Positions 20,143 to 28,895 of a DNA stretch of 64,000 nt are shown here, piece after piece. Source of the DNA: Bacillus cereus G9842 (GTDB lineage: Bacteria; Bacillota; Bacilli; Bacillales; Bacillaceae_G); the NCBI RefSeq assembly GCF_000021305.1, contig NC_011772.1, positions 1,154,001 through 1,218,000 on the forward strand, written 5' to 3'. Position 1 is the first letter of the stretch. Every line of letters begins with the position of its first letter. Under the pieces are notes generated by a model, which saw only the letters and a list, made by a program, of their open reading frames with translations, was not told the origin of the DNA and did no database searches. Both the position numbers and the translations under genes were made by a program.

Positions 20143-21240
20143 ATGTTGAACAAGCAAGGAATTACAATTAGTTTATGTATGATTGTTCGAGATGAGGAGG
20201 AGACAATAGCCCGTTGTTTAGAGACAGTTGAGAAAATTGTGGATGAAATTATAGTAGTGGATACAGGTTCCGTCGATCGAACGAAAGAAATCGTAGAGAA
20301 ATACACTTCTAACATATATGATTTCCAGTGGATTGATGATTTTGCGGCAGCAAGAAATTTTTCTTTTTCAAAAGCGACGCAAGAGTATATATTGTGGCTA
20401 GATGCAGATGACGTATTATTAGAAGATGCTCAAGAAGCATTGAAACTCTTAAAAATAGAATTAGATCCTAAATTTGATGCTGTTTCGATGCCTTATCATC
20501 TTGCGATGGATTCTAACGGGAAACCTTTATATTGTACAAAAAGAAATCGACTTGTAAAGCGTGAAAAACAATTTCAATGGTTTGGAAAGGTTCATGAGTA
20601 TTTAGCTATTGCTGGTGAGACTTTTAGTAGTAAAGTTGCTATTACACATAAAAAAGAAAAAAAAGTAACAAATCGTAATTTGAAAATTTTTCAAAATACT
20701 GTAGCTGCAGGGGAAGAATTGAGTTCGAGGGATTTATTTTATTACGCAAATGAATCTATGGATAACCAAAAATATGATGATGCAGTTCTTCTTTATGAAA
20801 CATTTCTTAATCAAGACGAAGGATGGTATGAAGAGAAAATTTATGCATGTGGTAAGTTAGGAGATTGCTATGCGAAGCTCGGAATGTGGGAGAAGGCAAT
20901 CGAATCTTGTGTGAAGTCGTTTCGGTATGACGTCCCTAGAGGAGAGAATTGTACAAGAATAGGATATATATATATGGAACAAGAAAAATATAATGAAGCG
21001 ATATTTTGGTTTAAACTTGCAACGGAAGTACCAATGGCAACGGAAAGTCCTTTTCATAGTCCAGCTAGCTACACATGGCTACCCTATTTACAAATGTGTA
21101 TTTGTTATAGCAGGTTAGGGGAGCAGGATAAAGCGTATTATTACAATGAATTAGCAGCTTCTTATGTTCCGAATAATGCTGCAATTGAATATAACCGTAA
21201 ATATTTTCGGGGAGTTTTTGATAAACCATATAAAGCGTAA
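20143..21240 (+). CDS. Family 2 glycosyltransferase with TPR-like tail
   Basis: A 365-aa protein: GT-A domain (residues 1-210) with SLCMIVRDEEETIARC, VVDTGSVDRT and the DxD-like LWLDADDVL near residue 90, followed by a helical repeat region (about 230-365) resembling tetratricopeptide repeats, for example GDCYAKLGMWEKAIESC. It belongs to the SunS-like group of peptide or protein glycosyltransferases. AAGAGGG before ATG decides the start; an in-frame TTG upstream was discarded. It faces bclA across a shared promoter region, suggesting it adds a sugar to BclA (inference). Confidence 0.85.
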   Translation: MLNKQGITISLCMIVRDEEETIARCLETVEKIVDEIIVVDTGSVDRTKEIVEKYTSNIYDFQWIDDFAAARNFSFSKATQEYILWLDADDVLLEDAQEALKLLKIELDPKFDAVSMPYHLAMDSNGKPLYCTKRNRLVKREKQFQWFGKVHEYLAIAGETFSSKVAITHKKEKKVTNRNLKIFQNTVAAGEELSSRDLFYYANESMDNQKYDDAVLLYETFLNQDEGWYEEKIYACGKLGDCYAKLGMWEKAIESCVKSFRYDVPRGENCTRIGYIYMEQEKYNEAIFWFKLATEVPMATESPFHSPASYTWLPYLQMCICYSRLGEQDKAYYYNELAASYVPNNAAIEYNRKYFRGVFDKPYKA

Positions 21241-21337
21241 TAGGTTTCGTTTTTTAGAAATGATTTATCGTTATTCTAACTCTAATAGATTGGTTATATA
21301 TTAGAGTATCAGTAACGAAACCAATATAGATAAAAAA

Positions 21338-21397
21338 TTTTATAAAGCTATTTGCGGGCTAATAATCAGTGGGGGATGAACAAAATCTGCACTTTAT
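21338..21397 (+). repeat. Degraded bcr1-like repeat
   Basis: TTTAT flanks both sides of a 50-bp core. The core stretch CTAATAATCAGTGGGGGATGA onward matches the 3' part of the full element at 38537-38691 (about 25 of 28 bases around GTGGGGGATGAACAAAA). It appears to be an internally deleted copy. Confidence 0.6.
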
Positions 21398-21451
21398 AGA
21401 ATTCATATGAGATTTATATTTCTAATTCAATTTGCATAAGGAGTGTGTGAA

Positions 21452-22141
21452 ATGAATCGCGAAAAAAGTTCTTTATATGAAGAAAAATCCGAGCATTATT
21501 ATAATGCAGCGAATCCGAATTTATTAAAGCATATAAAAAAGGAATGGAAAGAAGTTCTTGATATTGGTTGCTCGAGCGGTACATTGGGAGCAGCTATTAA
21601 AGAAAATGGTACACGTGTATCAGGAATCGAGGCATTTCCAGAGGCTGCAGAAAAAGCGAAAGAAAGACTAGATCATGTTATTTTAGGGGATATAGAAAAA
21701 ATAGATCTTCCTTATGAGGAGGGGCAATTTGATTGCATCCTATTTGGAGATGTATTAGAGCATTTATTTGATCCATGGGCTGTGATTGAAAAGGTTAAGC
21801 CATATATAAAGCAAAATGGTGTGATTTTAGCAAGTATACCAAACGTTGCTCATATTTCAGTATTAGCTCCCTTACTTGCCGGAAATTGGACGTATACAGA
21901 ATATGGTTTATTAGATAAAACACATATTCGTTTCTTTACATTTAATGAAATGCTAAGAATGTTTTTAAAAGCAGGATATGTTATTAGTAAAGTAGATCGT
22001 GTATATGTTGATCATAAAATGTATGAGCCACTTATTGAGGAGTTATATGGAATTTGTAAAAAATATCGTCTTGGAAGTGGCTTCATGGCTGAGACAGTTG
22101 TATTTCAGTATATTATTGAAGCTGAAAAATCACAATTATGA
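21452..22141 (+). CDS. Class I SAM-dependent methyltransferase
   Basis: A 229-aa protein with a methyltransferase core: VLDIGCSSGTLGAAI near residue 35 and CILFGDVLEHLFDPW near residue 95, the typical E-H-L motif. AAGGAG about 8 nt upstream picks the ATG over an in-frame GTG. The stop overlaps the next ATG (ATGA), so it is translationally coupled to the glycosyltransferase-like gene after it. It begins a transcription unit that runs into rmlACBD. Substrate unknown; sugar or sugar-nucleotide methylation is likely. Confidence 0.85.
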   Translation: MNREKSSLYEEKSEHYYNAANPNLLKHIKKEWKEVLDIGCSSGTLGAAIKENGTRVSGIEAFPEAAEKAKERLDHVILGDIEKIDLPYEEGQFDCILFGDVLEHLFDPWAVIEKVKPYIKQNGVILASIPNVAHISVLAPLLAGNWTYTEYGLLDKTHIRFFTFNEMLRMFLKAGYVISKVDRVYVDHKMYEPLIEELYGICKKYRLGSGFMAETVVFQYIIEAEKSQL

Positions 22142-22824
22142 GTGCTGCAGACAAAACAATATTATTTGTTACATGTATAAATGATCGGAAATTGTATGCA
22201 AACTGCGTGCGACATATATTGCAATTGTTAGTACCACCAGGGTATATTGTCCAATTTATGCCGATTCGAAATGCGAAAAGTATGACGAGTGGATACAATC
22301 AAGCCATTTCGCATCCAGCGAAGTATAAAGTGTATTTACATCAAGATGTTTTTATTATAAATAGAGCTTTTTTATACGGATTACTTCAATTATTTGAGGA
22401 ACATGAACACCTTGGTATGATTGGGATGGTTGGAGCGCAATATGTTCCTCCAACTGGTGTATGGAACGAAGGGCGTGGAATTGTAGGAAAGGTCATTGGT
22501 TATATGAATGATTTGTTTTATATGGCAAGTTTAGAACAACCGTATCACGAATCAAAAACATTTATTCCTGTAGAATGTATTGACGGTTTATTAATGGCGA
22601 CACAATATGATGTTCCGTGGCGAGAAGACTTATTTGACGGATTTGACTTTTATGATGTATCTCAATCATTTGAATTTAAAAAAGCAGGATATACAGTCGG
22701 TGTACCTGTACAGCGCGATGCTTGGTGTATCCATTATCATTTTGATGTGAATATGACGAACTATGAGAAGTATCGGGAAATATTTGTGGAACACTATATG
22801 TCAGAGGTAAATAAGGAAGAATAA
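22138..22824 (+). CDS. Glycosyltransferase-like protein, copy 1
   Basis: A 228-aa protein resembling Pfam Glyco_tranf_2_5-type putative glycosyltransferases. Conserved segments include VPPGYIVQFMPIRNAKSM, PAKYKVYLHQDVFIIN (an H-Q-D in the DxD position), and a C-terminal PWREDLFDGFDFYDVSQS. It is a close paralogue of the next gene. Coupled by ATGA to the methyltransferase before it. Likely transfers a sugar during exosporium glycan assembly; the acceptor is not known. Confidence 0.8.
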   Translation: MSAADKTILFVTCINDRKLYANCVRHILQLLVPPGYIVQFMPIRNAKSMTSGYNQAISHPAKYKVYLHQDVFIINRAFLYGLLQLFEEHEHLGMIGMVGAQYVPPTGVWNEGRGIVGKVIGYMNDLFYMASLEQPYHESKTFIPVECIDGLLMATQYDVPWREDLFDGFDFYDVSQSFEFKKAGYTVGVPVQRDAWCIHYHFDVNMTNYEKYREIFVEHYMSEVNKEE

Positions 22825-22838
22825 AAGGGGGGACAAAA

Positions 22839-23519
22839 ATGAAAGATCATACAATATTAGTTGTTGTTTGTGTAAATAATGAAGAGCTTTTCAAACAATG
22901 TGAGAGCCAAATCAGAAACATTTTTGTTCCCCCTGGCTATGTCGTACAAATTTTTCCGATACGAGATGCACAAAGTATGGCAAGTGCATACAACCGAGCC
23001 CTTTCATATCCAGCGAAATACAAAGTGTATATACATCAAGATACATATCTTATTAATCGAGACATGTTTTCTACACTTATATCTCTTTTTAAAGAAAATG
23101 AAAAGCTTGGTTTAATAGGAGTCGCTGGGGCTCAGTTTTTACCGAATAACGGGATATGGTGGGAAGGAAAAAATTTAGTAGGGAAAGTGATTGAATACAG
23201 AAGACAGAATTATCAATTATTAAATTTAGATCAGGTTTTTTATGGTAATCAACCATTTTTGTCAGTTCAGGCAATTGATGGTTTATTCATGGCAACGCAG
23301 TATGATATTCCGTGGCGAGAAGATTTGTTTCAAGGGTTTCACTTTTATGATGTGTCACAGTCTTTAGAGTTTCAAAGGGCTGGTTATTTAATCGGTATCC
23401 CAAATCAAGCAAATTTATGGTGTATTCATTACAACGGGGATGAGTTTGATGCGGATACATATGAGAAGTACCGGCAAGTGTTTATAGAACATTACAAAGA
23501 TATATTATCTCCATCATAA
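22839..23519 (+). CDS. Glycosyltransferase-like protein, copy 2
   Basis: A 226-aa paralogue of the preceding gene, sharing VPPGYVVQ, PIRDAQSM, PAKYKVYIHQDTYLIN and PWREDLFQGFHFYDVSQS. By eye about half of the residues are identical, so the two arose by tandem duplication. AAAAGGGGGG precedes the ATG, and rmlA follows after 14 bp. The pair could act successively, for instance adding two rhamnoses, but that is inference. Confidence 0.8.
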   Translation: MKDHTILVVVCVNNEELFKQCESQIRNIFVPPGYVVQIFPIRDAQSMASAYNRALSYPAKYKVYIHQDTYLINRDMFSTLISLFKENEKLGLIGVAGAQFLPNNGIWWEGKNLVGKVIEYRRQNYQLLNLDQVFYGNQPFLSVQAIDGLFMATQYDIPWREDLFQGFHFYDVSQSLEFQRAGYLIGIPNQANLWCIHYNGDEFDADTYEKYRQVFIEHYKDILSPS

Positions 23520-23533
23520 AGGAGAGATGCAGA

Positions 23534-24271
23534 GTGAAAGGAATTATTTTAGCAGGTGGTACTGGATCGAGATTATATCCAATAACGAAAGTAACGAATA
23601 AACATTTACTTCCTGTTGGTCGGTATCCGATGATTTATCATGCGGTATATAAGCTAAAACAATGCGATATTACAGACATTATGATTATTACAGGTAAAGA
23701 GCATATGGGGGATGTTGTTAGCTTCTTAGGGAGTGGTCATGAATTTGGCGTGTCCTTTACGTATCGTGTGCAAGATAAAGCGGGCGGTATCGCACAGGCG
23801 TTAGGGCTTTGTGAAGATTTCGTCGGGAATGATCGTATGGTAGTTATATTGGGGGATAATATTTTTTCAGATGATATTCTTCCGTATGTTGAAGAGTTTG
23901 CAAATCAAAAAGAAGGTGCGAAAGTGCTCTTGCAATCTGTAGAAGATCCCGAAAGATTTGGCGTAGCACATATTCAAAACCGAAAAATAGTTGAAATTGA
24001 AGAAAAGCCGAAAGAGCCGAAAAGTTCTTATGCTGTTACGGGAATTTATTTGTATGATTCGAAAGTTTTTTCTTATATTAAAGAATTAAAACCTTCTGCA
24101 CGGGGAGAACTTGAAATTACAGATATAAATAATTGGTATTTAAAACGAGGGGTACTTACTTATAATGAAATGAGCGGCTGGTGGACTGATGCGGGAACTC
24201 ATGCTTCTCTTCAAAAGGCGAATACGTTAGCACGGGATATTGATTTTGGGAAACAGTTTAACGGAGAATAG
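23534..24271 (+). CDS. rmlA: Glucose-1-phosphate thymidylyltransferase
   Basis: The first step of dTDP-L-rhamnose synthesis: dTTP plus glucose-1-phosphate to dTDP-glucose. The nucleotidyltransferase signature LAGGTGSRLYPIT is at residues 6-18, and the YAVTGIYLYD segment is near residue 165. At 245 aa it is the short form, lacking the C-terminal extension of enterobacterial RmlA. The start is GTG with AAAGGAGAG about 7 nt upstream. It heads the tightly spaced rmlACBD set. Confidence 0.95.
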   Translation: MKGIILAGGTGSRLYPITKVTNKHLLPVGRYPMIYHAVYKLKQCDITDIMIITGKEHMGDVVSFLGSGHEFGVSFTYRVQDKAGGIAQALGLCEDFVGNDRMVVILGDNIFSDDILPYVEEFANQKEGAKVLLQSVEDPERFGVAHIQNRKIVEIEEKPKEPKSSYAVTGIYLYDSKVFSYIKELKPSARGELEITDINNWYLKRGVLTYNEMSGWWTDAGTHASLQKANTLARDIDFGKQFNGE

Positions 24272-24279
24272 GTGAGAAT

Positions 24280-24825
24280 ATGAAAGTCGTAGAAACAAAT
24301 TTTATCGATGCAAAATTGTTAGAACCGAGGTTGTTTGGAGACGAGCGTGGCTTTTTTTCAGAAAGCTATAATAAGCAGGTGCTAGAAACATTAGGGATTA
24401 CGTATTCATTTGTACAGGATAACGTATCTTATTCGGCTAAGGCAGGAACGATTCGGGGACTACACTTTCAAAAAAAACCGAAAGCACAAACGAAACTCAT
24501 TCAAGTTATGCAAGGGGCAATTTATGATGTTATCGTTGATTTACGAAAAAAATCACCAACATTTAAACAATGGAAAGGGTATATTTTAAGTGCAGATAAC
24601 CATCGACAATTACTAGTGCCAAAAGGGTTTGCGCATGGATTTTGCACCCTTGTTCCGCATACTATCGTTATGTATAAAGTAGATGAATATTATAGCGCAG
24701 AGCATGACTCAGGATTACTTTGGGAAGATAAAGATTTAGCAATTCCTTGGCCAGTAACCGATCCTATATTGTCCGATAAGGATCAGATATTACCATTACT
24801 AGAGGAATATGAAGATAGTTTTTAA
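24280..24825 (+). CDS. rmlC: dTDP-4-dehydrorhamnose 3,5-epimerase
   Basis: Third step of the dTDP-L-rhamnose pathway. The 181-aa cupin protein has the family signature GTIRGLHFQKKP (catalytic His at HFQ) near residue 60 and the VPKGFAHGFCTL segment near residue 118. The gene order A-C-B-D is the arrangement reported beside bclA. It starts 8 bp after the rmlA stop. Confidence 0.95.
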   Translation: MKVVETNFIDAKLLEPRLFGDERGFFSESYNKQVLETLGITYSFVQDNVSYSAKAGTIRGLHFQKKPKAQTKLIQVMQGAIYDVIVDLRKKSPTFKQWKGYILSADNHRQLLVPKGFAHGFCTLVPHTIVMYKVDEYYSAEHDSGLLWEDKDLAIPWPVTDPILSDKDQILPLLEEYEDSF

Positions 24826-24840
24826 GTAGGAGCGTTGTTT

Positions 24841-25812
24841 ATGAATATATTAGTAACAGGTGGGGCTGGATTTATTGGAAGTAATTTCGTTCATTATATG
24901 CTACAAAGTTATGAAACATATAAAATTATTAATTACGATGCATTAACATATAGCGGGAATTTAAATAACGTAAAATCTCTTCAGAATCACCCGAATTACT
25001 CTTTTGTAAAAGGAGAAATTCAAAATGGAGAGCTATTAGAACATATTATAAAAGAGCGAGACGTACAAGTGATTGTAAATTTTGCAGCTGAATCACATGT
25101 GGACCGTAGTATTGAAAATCCGATTCCTTTTTATGATACAAATGTAATTGGGACGGTCACTTTATTAGAACTAGTTAAAAAATATTCGCATATAAAACTT
25201 GTGCAAGTATCAACGGATGAAGTGTATGGCTCTTTAGGGAAAATAGGGAAATTCACAGAGAAAACGCCGTTAGCTCCAAATAGTCCATATTCTTCAAGTA
25301 AGGCGAGCGCGGACCTGATAGCTCTATCTTACTATAAAACATATCACTTACCGGTTATAGTAACGCGTTGTTCTAACAATTATGGGCCGTACCAGTATCC
25401 CGAGAAATTAATTCCGTTAATGGTTACGAATGCACTGGAAGGAAAAAAACTACCGTTATATGGTGATGGTTTAAATGTAAGAGATTGGTTACATGTAACG
25501 GATCATTGTAGTGCGATTGACGTTGTTCTGCATAAGGGACGTGTAGGAGAAGTATATAATATAGGTGGAAATAATGAAAAAACAAATGTAGAAGTTGTGG
25601 AACAAATTATTACTCTTTTAGGAAAAACAAAAAAAGATATCGAATATGTTACAGATCGTTTAGGGCACGATCGTCGTTATGCGATTGATGCAGAGAAAAT
25701 GAAGAATGAATTTGATTGGGAACCGAAATATACGTTTGAACAAGGATTACAAGAGACGGTGAAATGGTATGAAAAGAATAAGGAATGGTGGAAACTACTA
25801 AAAGACCAGTAA
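24841..25812 (+). CDS. rmlB: dTDP-glucose 4,6-dehydratase
   Basis: Second step of the dTDP-L-rhamnose pathway. The 323-aa extended SDR enzyme has the NAD-binding motif VTGGAGFIGSNF at the N-terminus, AAESHVDRSI near residue 81, STDEVYG near residue 122 and the active YSSSKASAD (YxxxK) near residue 148. GTAGGAG lies 8 nt before this ATG, so the two upstream in-frame codons (from a TTG) were excluded. Confidence 0.95.
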   Translation: MNILVTGGAGFIGSNFVHYMLQSYETYKIINYDALTYSGNLNNVKSLQNHPNYSFVKGEIQNGELLEHIIKERDVQVIVNFAAESHVDRSIENPIPFYDTNVIGTVTLLELVKKYSHIKLVQVSTDEVYGSLGKIGKFTEKTPLAPNSPYSSSKASADLIALSYYKTYHLPVIVTRCSNNYGPYQYPEKLIPLMVTNALEGKKLPLYGDGLNVRDWLHVTDHCSAIDVVLHKGRVGEVYNIGGNNEKTNVEVVEQIITLLGKTKKDIEYVTDRLGHDRRYAIDAEKMKNEFDWEPKYTFEQGLQETVKWYEKNKEWWKLLKDQ

Positions 25813-25824
25813 GGGGCATGTTAA

Positions 25825-26679
25825 ATGAAAGAGAGGGTTATCATAACAGGAGCAAACGGCCAATTAGGAAAGCAACTATTTGAAGAGTTAAACTCTGAAG
25901 AATATGATATATATCCATTTGATAAAAAGTTATTAGATGTGACAAATATATCCCGAATTCAACAAGTGGTACAAGAAATAAAACCACATATAATTATTCA
26001 TTGTGCTGCCTATACGAAAGTAGATCATGCTGAGAAAGAACAGGATCTTGCATATAGAATAAATGCAATCGGAGCTCGAAATGTAGCGGTCGCTTCACAA
26101 TTAGTAGGAGCGAAACTAGTTTATATTAGTACTGATTATGTATTTCAAGGCGCCAGACCAGAGGGATACGATGAATTTCATAGTCCAGCGCCGATAAATA
26201 TATATGGAGCCTCTAAGTATGCGGGGGAGCAGTTCGTCAAAGAGTTACATAATAAATATTTTATCGTTCGCACATCGTGGCTATATGGTAAATATGGAAA
26301 TAATTTTGTGAAAACGATGATGCGATTAGGAAAAGAAAGAGATGAAATATCTGTTGTAGCGGATCAAGTTGGCTCTCCTACGTATGTGGCGGATTTAAAT
26401 ATAGTTATTAATAAGCTCATTCATACTTCTTTATACGGTACATACCACGTATCAAACAGAGGCTCATGCTCTTGGTTTGAATTTGCACAAAAGATATTTT
26501 CGTATACAAATATGAAAGTGAATGTGTTACCTGTTTCAACGGAAGAATTCGGGGCTGCGGCTGCGAGGCCCAAATATTCTATCTTTCAACATAACATGCT
26601 ACGATTAAATGGTTTTTTACAAATGCCGTCTTGGGAAGAAGGATTAGAGCGCTTTTTTATAGAAACCAAAAGTCATTAA
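25825..26679 (+). CDS. rmlD: dTDP-4-dehydrorhamnose reductase
   Basis: Last step, giving dTDP-L-rhamnose. The 284-aa SDR enzyme shows ITGANGQLGKQL at the N-terminus, STDYVFQG near residue 104 and the active YGASKYAGE (YxxxK) near residue 128. The stop codon lies inside the terminator stem. The complete A-C-B-D set beside bclA shows rhamnose is made for the spore surface, although other cell polymers could draw on it. Confidence 0.95.
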   Translation: MKERVIITGANGQLGKQLFEELNSEEYDIYPFDKKLLDVTNISRIQQVVQEIKPHIIIHCAAYTKVDHAEKEQDLAYRINAIGARNVAVASQLVGAKLVYISTDYVFQGARPEGYDEFHSPAPINIYGASKYAGEQFVKELHNKYFIVRTSWLYGKYGNNFVKTMMRLGKERDEISVVADQVGSPTYVADLNIVINKLIHTSLYGTYHVSNRGSCSWFEFAQKIFSYTNMKVNVLPVSTEEFGAAAARPKYSIFQHNMLRLNGFLQMPSWEEGLERFFIETKSH

Positions 26680-26704
26680 CAAATTTCTGTTAATGACTTT
26701 TTTG
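26668..26704 (+). terminator. Terminator of the rml operon
   Basis: A 13-bp stem (AAAGTCATTAACA / TGTTAATGACTTT) followed by T residues; its 5' arm includes the rmlD stop codon. Confidence 0.88.
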
Positions 26705-26705
26705 T

Positions 26706-26757
26706 TTGCCTTTAAGCGGTTTTATGGTACTATAATTATAGTATCAGGTACTAATAA
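26706..26757 (+). promoter_or_regulatory. fabI promoter with probable FapR operator
   Basis: TATAAT at 26731-26736 with TTGCCT at 26706-26711 (19-bp spacing). The inverted repeat TTATAGTATCAGGTACTAATAA (26736-26757) overlaps and follows the -10 box; its reverse complement contains TTAGTACCTGATACTA, which resembles the FapR box. FapR represses fabI in B. subtilis until malonyl-CoA accumulates. Operator assignment is by resemblance. Confidence 0.65.
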
Positions 26758-26787
26758 CAAGTATAAGTATTTCTGGGAGGATATATC

Positions 26788-27558
26788 ATGGAACTATTAC
26801 AAGGGAAAACATTTGTTGTTATGGGCGTTGCGAACCAAAGAAGTATTGCGTGGGGAATTGCTCGCTCTTTGCATAATGCAGGTGCAAAATTAATCTTCAC
26901 ATATGCAGGAGAACGTTTAGAAAGAAATGTTCGTGAATTAGCGGATACATTAGAAGGACAAGAATCACTTGTATTACCTTGTGATGTAACAAATGATGAG
27001 GAACTTACAGCTTGCTTTGAAACAATTAAACAAGAAGTAGGTACTATTCACGGTGTAGCACATTGTATTGCTTTTGCGAATCGCGATGACTTAAAAGGCG
27101 AATTTGTAGATACTTCTCGCGATGGATTTTTACTTGCACAAAATATTAGTGCATTCTCTTTAACAGCTGTAGCAAGAGAAGCGAAGAAAGTTATGACAGA
27201 AGGCGGAAATATTTTAACGTTAACATACCTTGGCGGCGAGCGTGTTGTGAAAAATTATAACGTTATGGGTGTTGCGAAAGCTTCATTAGAAGCGAGCGTG
27301 AAATATTTAGCAAACGATTTAGGTCAACATGGTATTCGTGTCAACGCTATTTCTGCAGGACCAATTCGTACGTTATCTGCAAAAGGTGTAGGCGATTTCA
27401 ACTCAATCTTAAGAGAAATTGAGGAGCGCGCACCACTTCGTCGTACAACAACTCCAGAAGAAGTTGGCGATACAGCAGTATTCCTATTCAGTGATTTAGC
27501 TCGCGGTGTAACAGGAGAAAACATTCATGTTGATTCAGGGTATCATATCCTAGGATAA
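26788..27558 (+). CDS. fabI: Enoyl-[acyl-carrier-protein] reductase FabI
   Basis: NAD(P)H-dependent reduction of enoyl-ACP, the last step of each fatty-acid elongation cycle. The 256-aa divergent SDR has the FabI-type cofactor motif GVANQRSIAWGIA near residue 14 and the active Y-x6-K in YNVMGVAKAS near residue 156. TGGGAGG precedes the ATG. The position before cotO and exsY matches B. subtilis yjbW-cotO order. Single gene with its own terminator. Confidence 0.96.
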   Translation: MELLQGKTFVVMGVANQRSIAWGIARSLHNAGAKLIFTYAGERLERNVRELADTLEGQESLVLPCDVTNDEELTACFETIKQEVGTIHGVAHCIAFANRDDLKGEFVDTSRDGFLLAQNISAFSLTAVAREAKKVMTEGGNILTLTYLGGERVVKNYNVMGVAKASLEASVKYLANDLGQHGIRVNAISAGPIRTLSAKGVGDFNSILREIEERAPLRRTTTPEEVGDTAVFLFSDLARGVTGENIHVDSGYHILG

Positions 27559-27575
27559 ATATAATATTAATTTTT

Positions 27576-27612
27576 AAAGGACAATCTCTAAATGCTGAGA
27601 TTGTCCTTTTTA
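27576..27612 (+). terminator. Terminator after fabI
   Basis: An AAAGGACAATCTC / GAGATTGTCCTTT stem followed by TTTAT. Confidence 0.88.
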
Positions 27613-27720
27613 TTTGTTCTGAGAAAGAACGATTTTTAACGAAAGTTCTTACCACGTGATGAATATAACTATAATAGTACACAATTTATTCAGCTACGTA
27701 TGGAAGTGGGAGGGACGAGT

Positions 27721-28257
27721 GTGAAGAATAAAAATAAAAGTTCAACAGTTGGAAAACCGTTGTTATATATTGCGCAAGTAAGTTTAGAACTTACTGCACC
27801 GAAAATAAAAAGGATTATCCTGACAAACTTTGAAAATGAAGATCAAAAAGAGCAAAGTAATAGAAATGAAAATATTGTAAGTAGTGCTGTGGAAGAGGTA
27901 ACAGAACAAGAACAACAAGAAGAGCAGCAAGTGGAAGAAAAAATAGAAGAAGAGGAAAAAGAAGCACACGCAGAACAAGAACAACAAGAACAACAAGAAC
28001 AACAAGAACAAGTAAGAACTGTTCCGTATAATAAATCATTTAAGGATATGAATAATGATGAAAAAATTCATTTTTTATTAAACCGCCCTCATTACATTCC
28101 GAAAGTAAGGTGCAGAATAAAAACAGCTACAGTTTCTTATGTTGGATCGATCATATCGTATCGTAATGGTATTGTATCTATTATGCCGCAAAATAGCATG
28201 AGAGATATTAGGTTGTCTATAGATGATATCCAATCGATTAGTATGGCCGGTTTTTAA
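27721..28257 (+). CDS. cotO: Spore coat morphogenetic protein CotO
   Basis: A 178-aa protein at the position of B. subtilis cotO (yjbX), between fabI and the cotZ/exsY-type gene. The N-terminus is basic with the conserved KPLLYIAQV segment; the central part (about residues 60-105) is a Glu/Gln-rich run built from short EQQ units; the C-terminal third is conserved (NRPHYIPKVRCRI). CotO is required for late coat and exosporium assembly in related species. The start is GTG with GGGAGGGA upstream; an in-frame ATG further 5' has no site. The EQQ tract is a candidate for length variation. Confidence 0.85.
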   Translation: MKNKNKSSTVGKPLLYIAQVSLELTAPKIKRIILTNFENEDQKEQSNRNENIVSSAVEEVTEQEQQEEQQVEEKIEEEEKEAHAEQEQQEQQEQQEQVRTVPYNKSFKDMNNDEKIHFLLNRPHYIPKVRCRIKTATVSYVGSIISYRNGIVSIMPQNSMRDIRLSIDDIQSISMAGF

Positions 28258-28265
28258 ATATGTAA

Positions 28266-28290
28266 AGGTGGTAGAAAGCTTCTACCACCC
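28266..28290. terminator. Hairpin between cotO and exsY
   Basis: A GGTGGTAGAA / TTCTACCACC stem with a 3-nt loop between convergent genes; only a short T-rich stretch follows, about 6 bases downstream on the plus strand. Confidence 0.65.
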
Positions 28291-28305
28291 CAATAGTTTT
28301 TTAGT

Positions 28306-28770
28306 TTACTTTACGATAGAAACGTCGCGTAAGCATTGAATCGCACAGAAACAGCTTAAATCAACAGTAATGCAAGTAGTTGTAGATATTAATCTTGCAT
28401 TTGGTACAGCTAAAAACGTACAAATTGGATCGTCACCAGGTGGTACCGGAGTACCGTCACCTAATACTACAGTTAATACACGTAGCACAGCACAGCTATC
28501 ATCATCTACGCTTTCCACACGGAAAATTGGAGATCGGCAGCTAGTAAGGCTTGATGATGGTGCAAATGCTTCAAAAGGTTCTCCAGTTTTTGTGTATAAA
28601 ATAAAAGGGCGTGTATTTGCTACTGATGCAGTGTTATGTGCACCTAAAAATGGGATTTCACAACCAGATCCACACGTTGTTGTAGAACAATCTTGTAATT
28701 CATTGATGAATTTTACAACGTCAACTACACAATGAGAAGAGCCATGGTGTTTATTTTCGTTACAACTCAT
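28306..28770 (-). CDS. exsY: Exosporium basal-layer protein ExsY
   Basis: A cysteine-rich protein (154 aa) of the CotY/CotZ/ExsY family that self-assembles into the exosporium basal layer. It contains QDCSTTTCGSGCEIPFLG near residue 30 and a C-terminal CITVDLSCFCAIQCLRDV, both used for disulfide cross-linking. It is assigned ExsY rather than CotY by position next to cotO and by its shorter N-terminus compared with the second copy at 30291-30761. AAGGAG 8 nt before the ATG excludes an in-frame GTG three codons upstream. Confidence 0.88.
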   Translation of the reverse strand: MSCNENKHHGSSHCVVDVVKFINELQDCSTTTCGSGCEIPFLGAHNTASVANTRPFILYTKTGEPFEAFAPSSSLTSCRSPIFRVESVDDDSCAVLRVLTVVLGDGTPVPPGDDPICTFLAVPNARLISTTTCITVDLSCFCAIQCLRDVSIVK

Positions 28771-28895
28771 TAATGTCACTCCTTATCTTCTTGTTTGTAT
28801 TTACATTAATAAGATATTGGAGTCGAGGAGATTTGGTCACAATCTCAAGACCTTTTTTTTTAAATAGGCGAAAGAAGATAAGGGAAGGTGGAATT

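Noticed and set aside
27784..28039. Two minus-strand Leu/Phe-rich frames opposite cotO
   Set aside because: They are antisense images of the Glu/Gln repeat tract and lack start sites.
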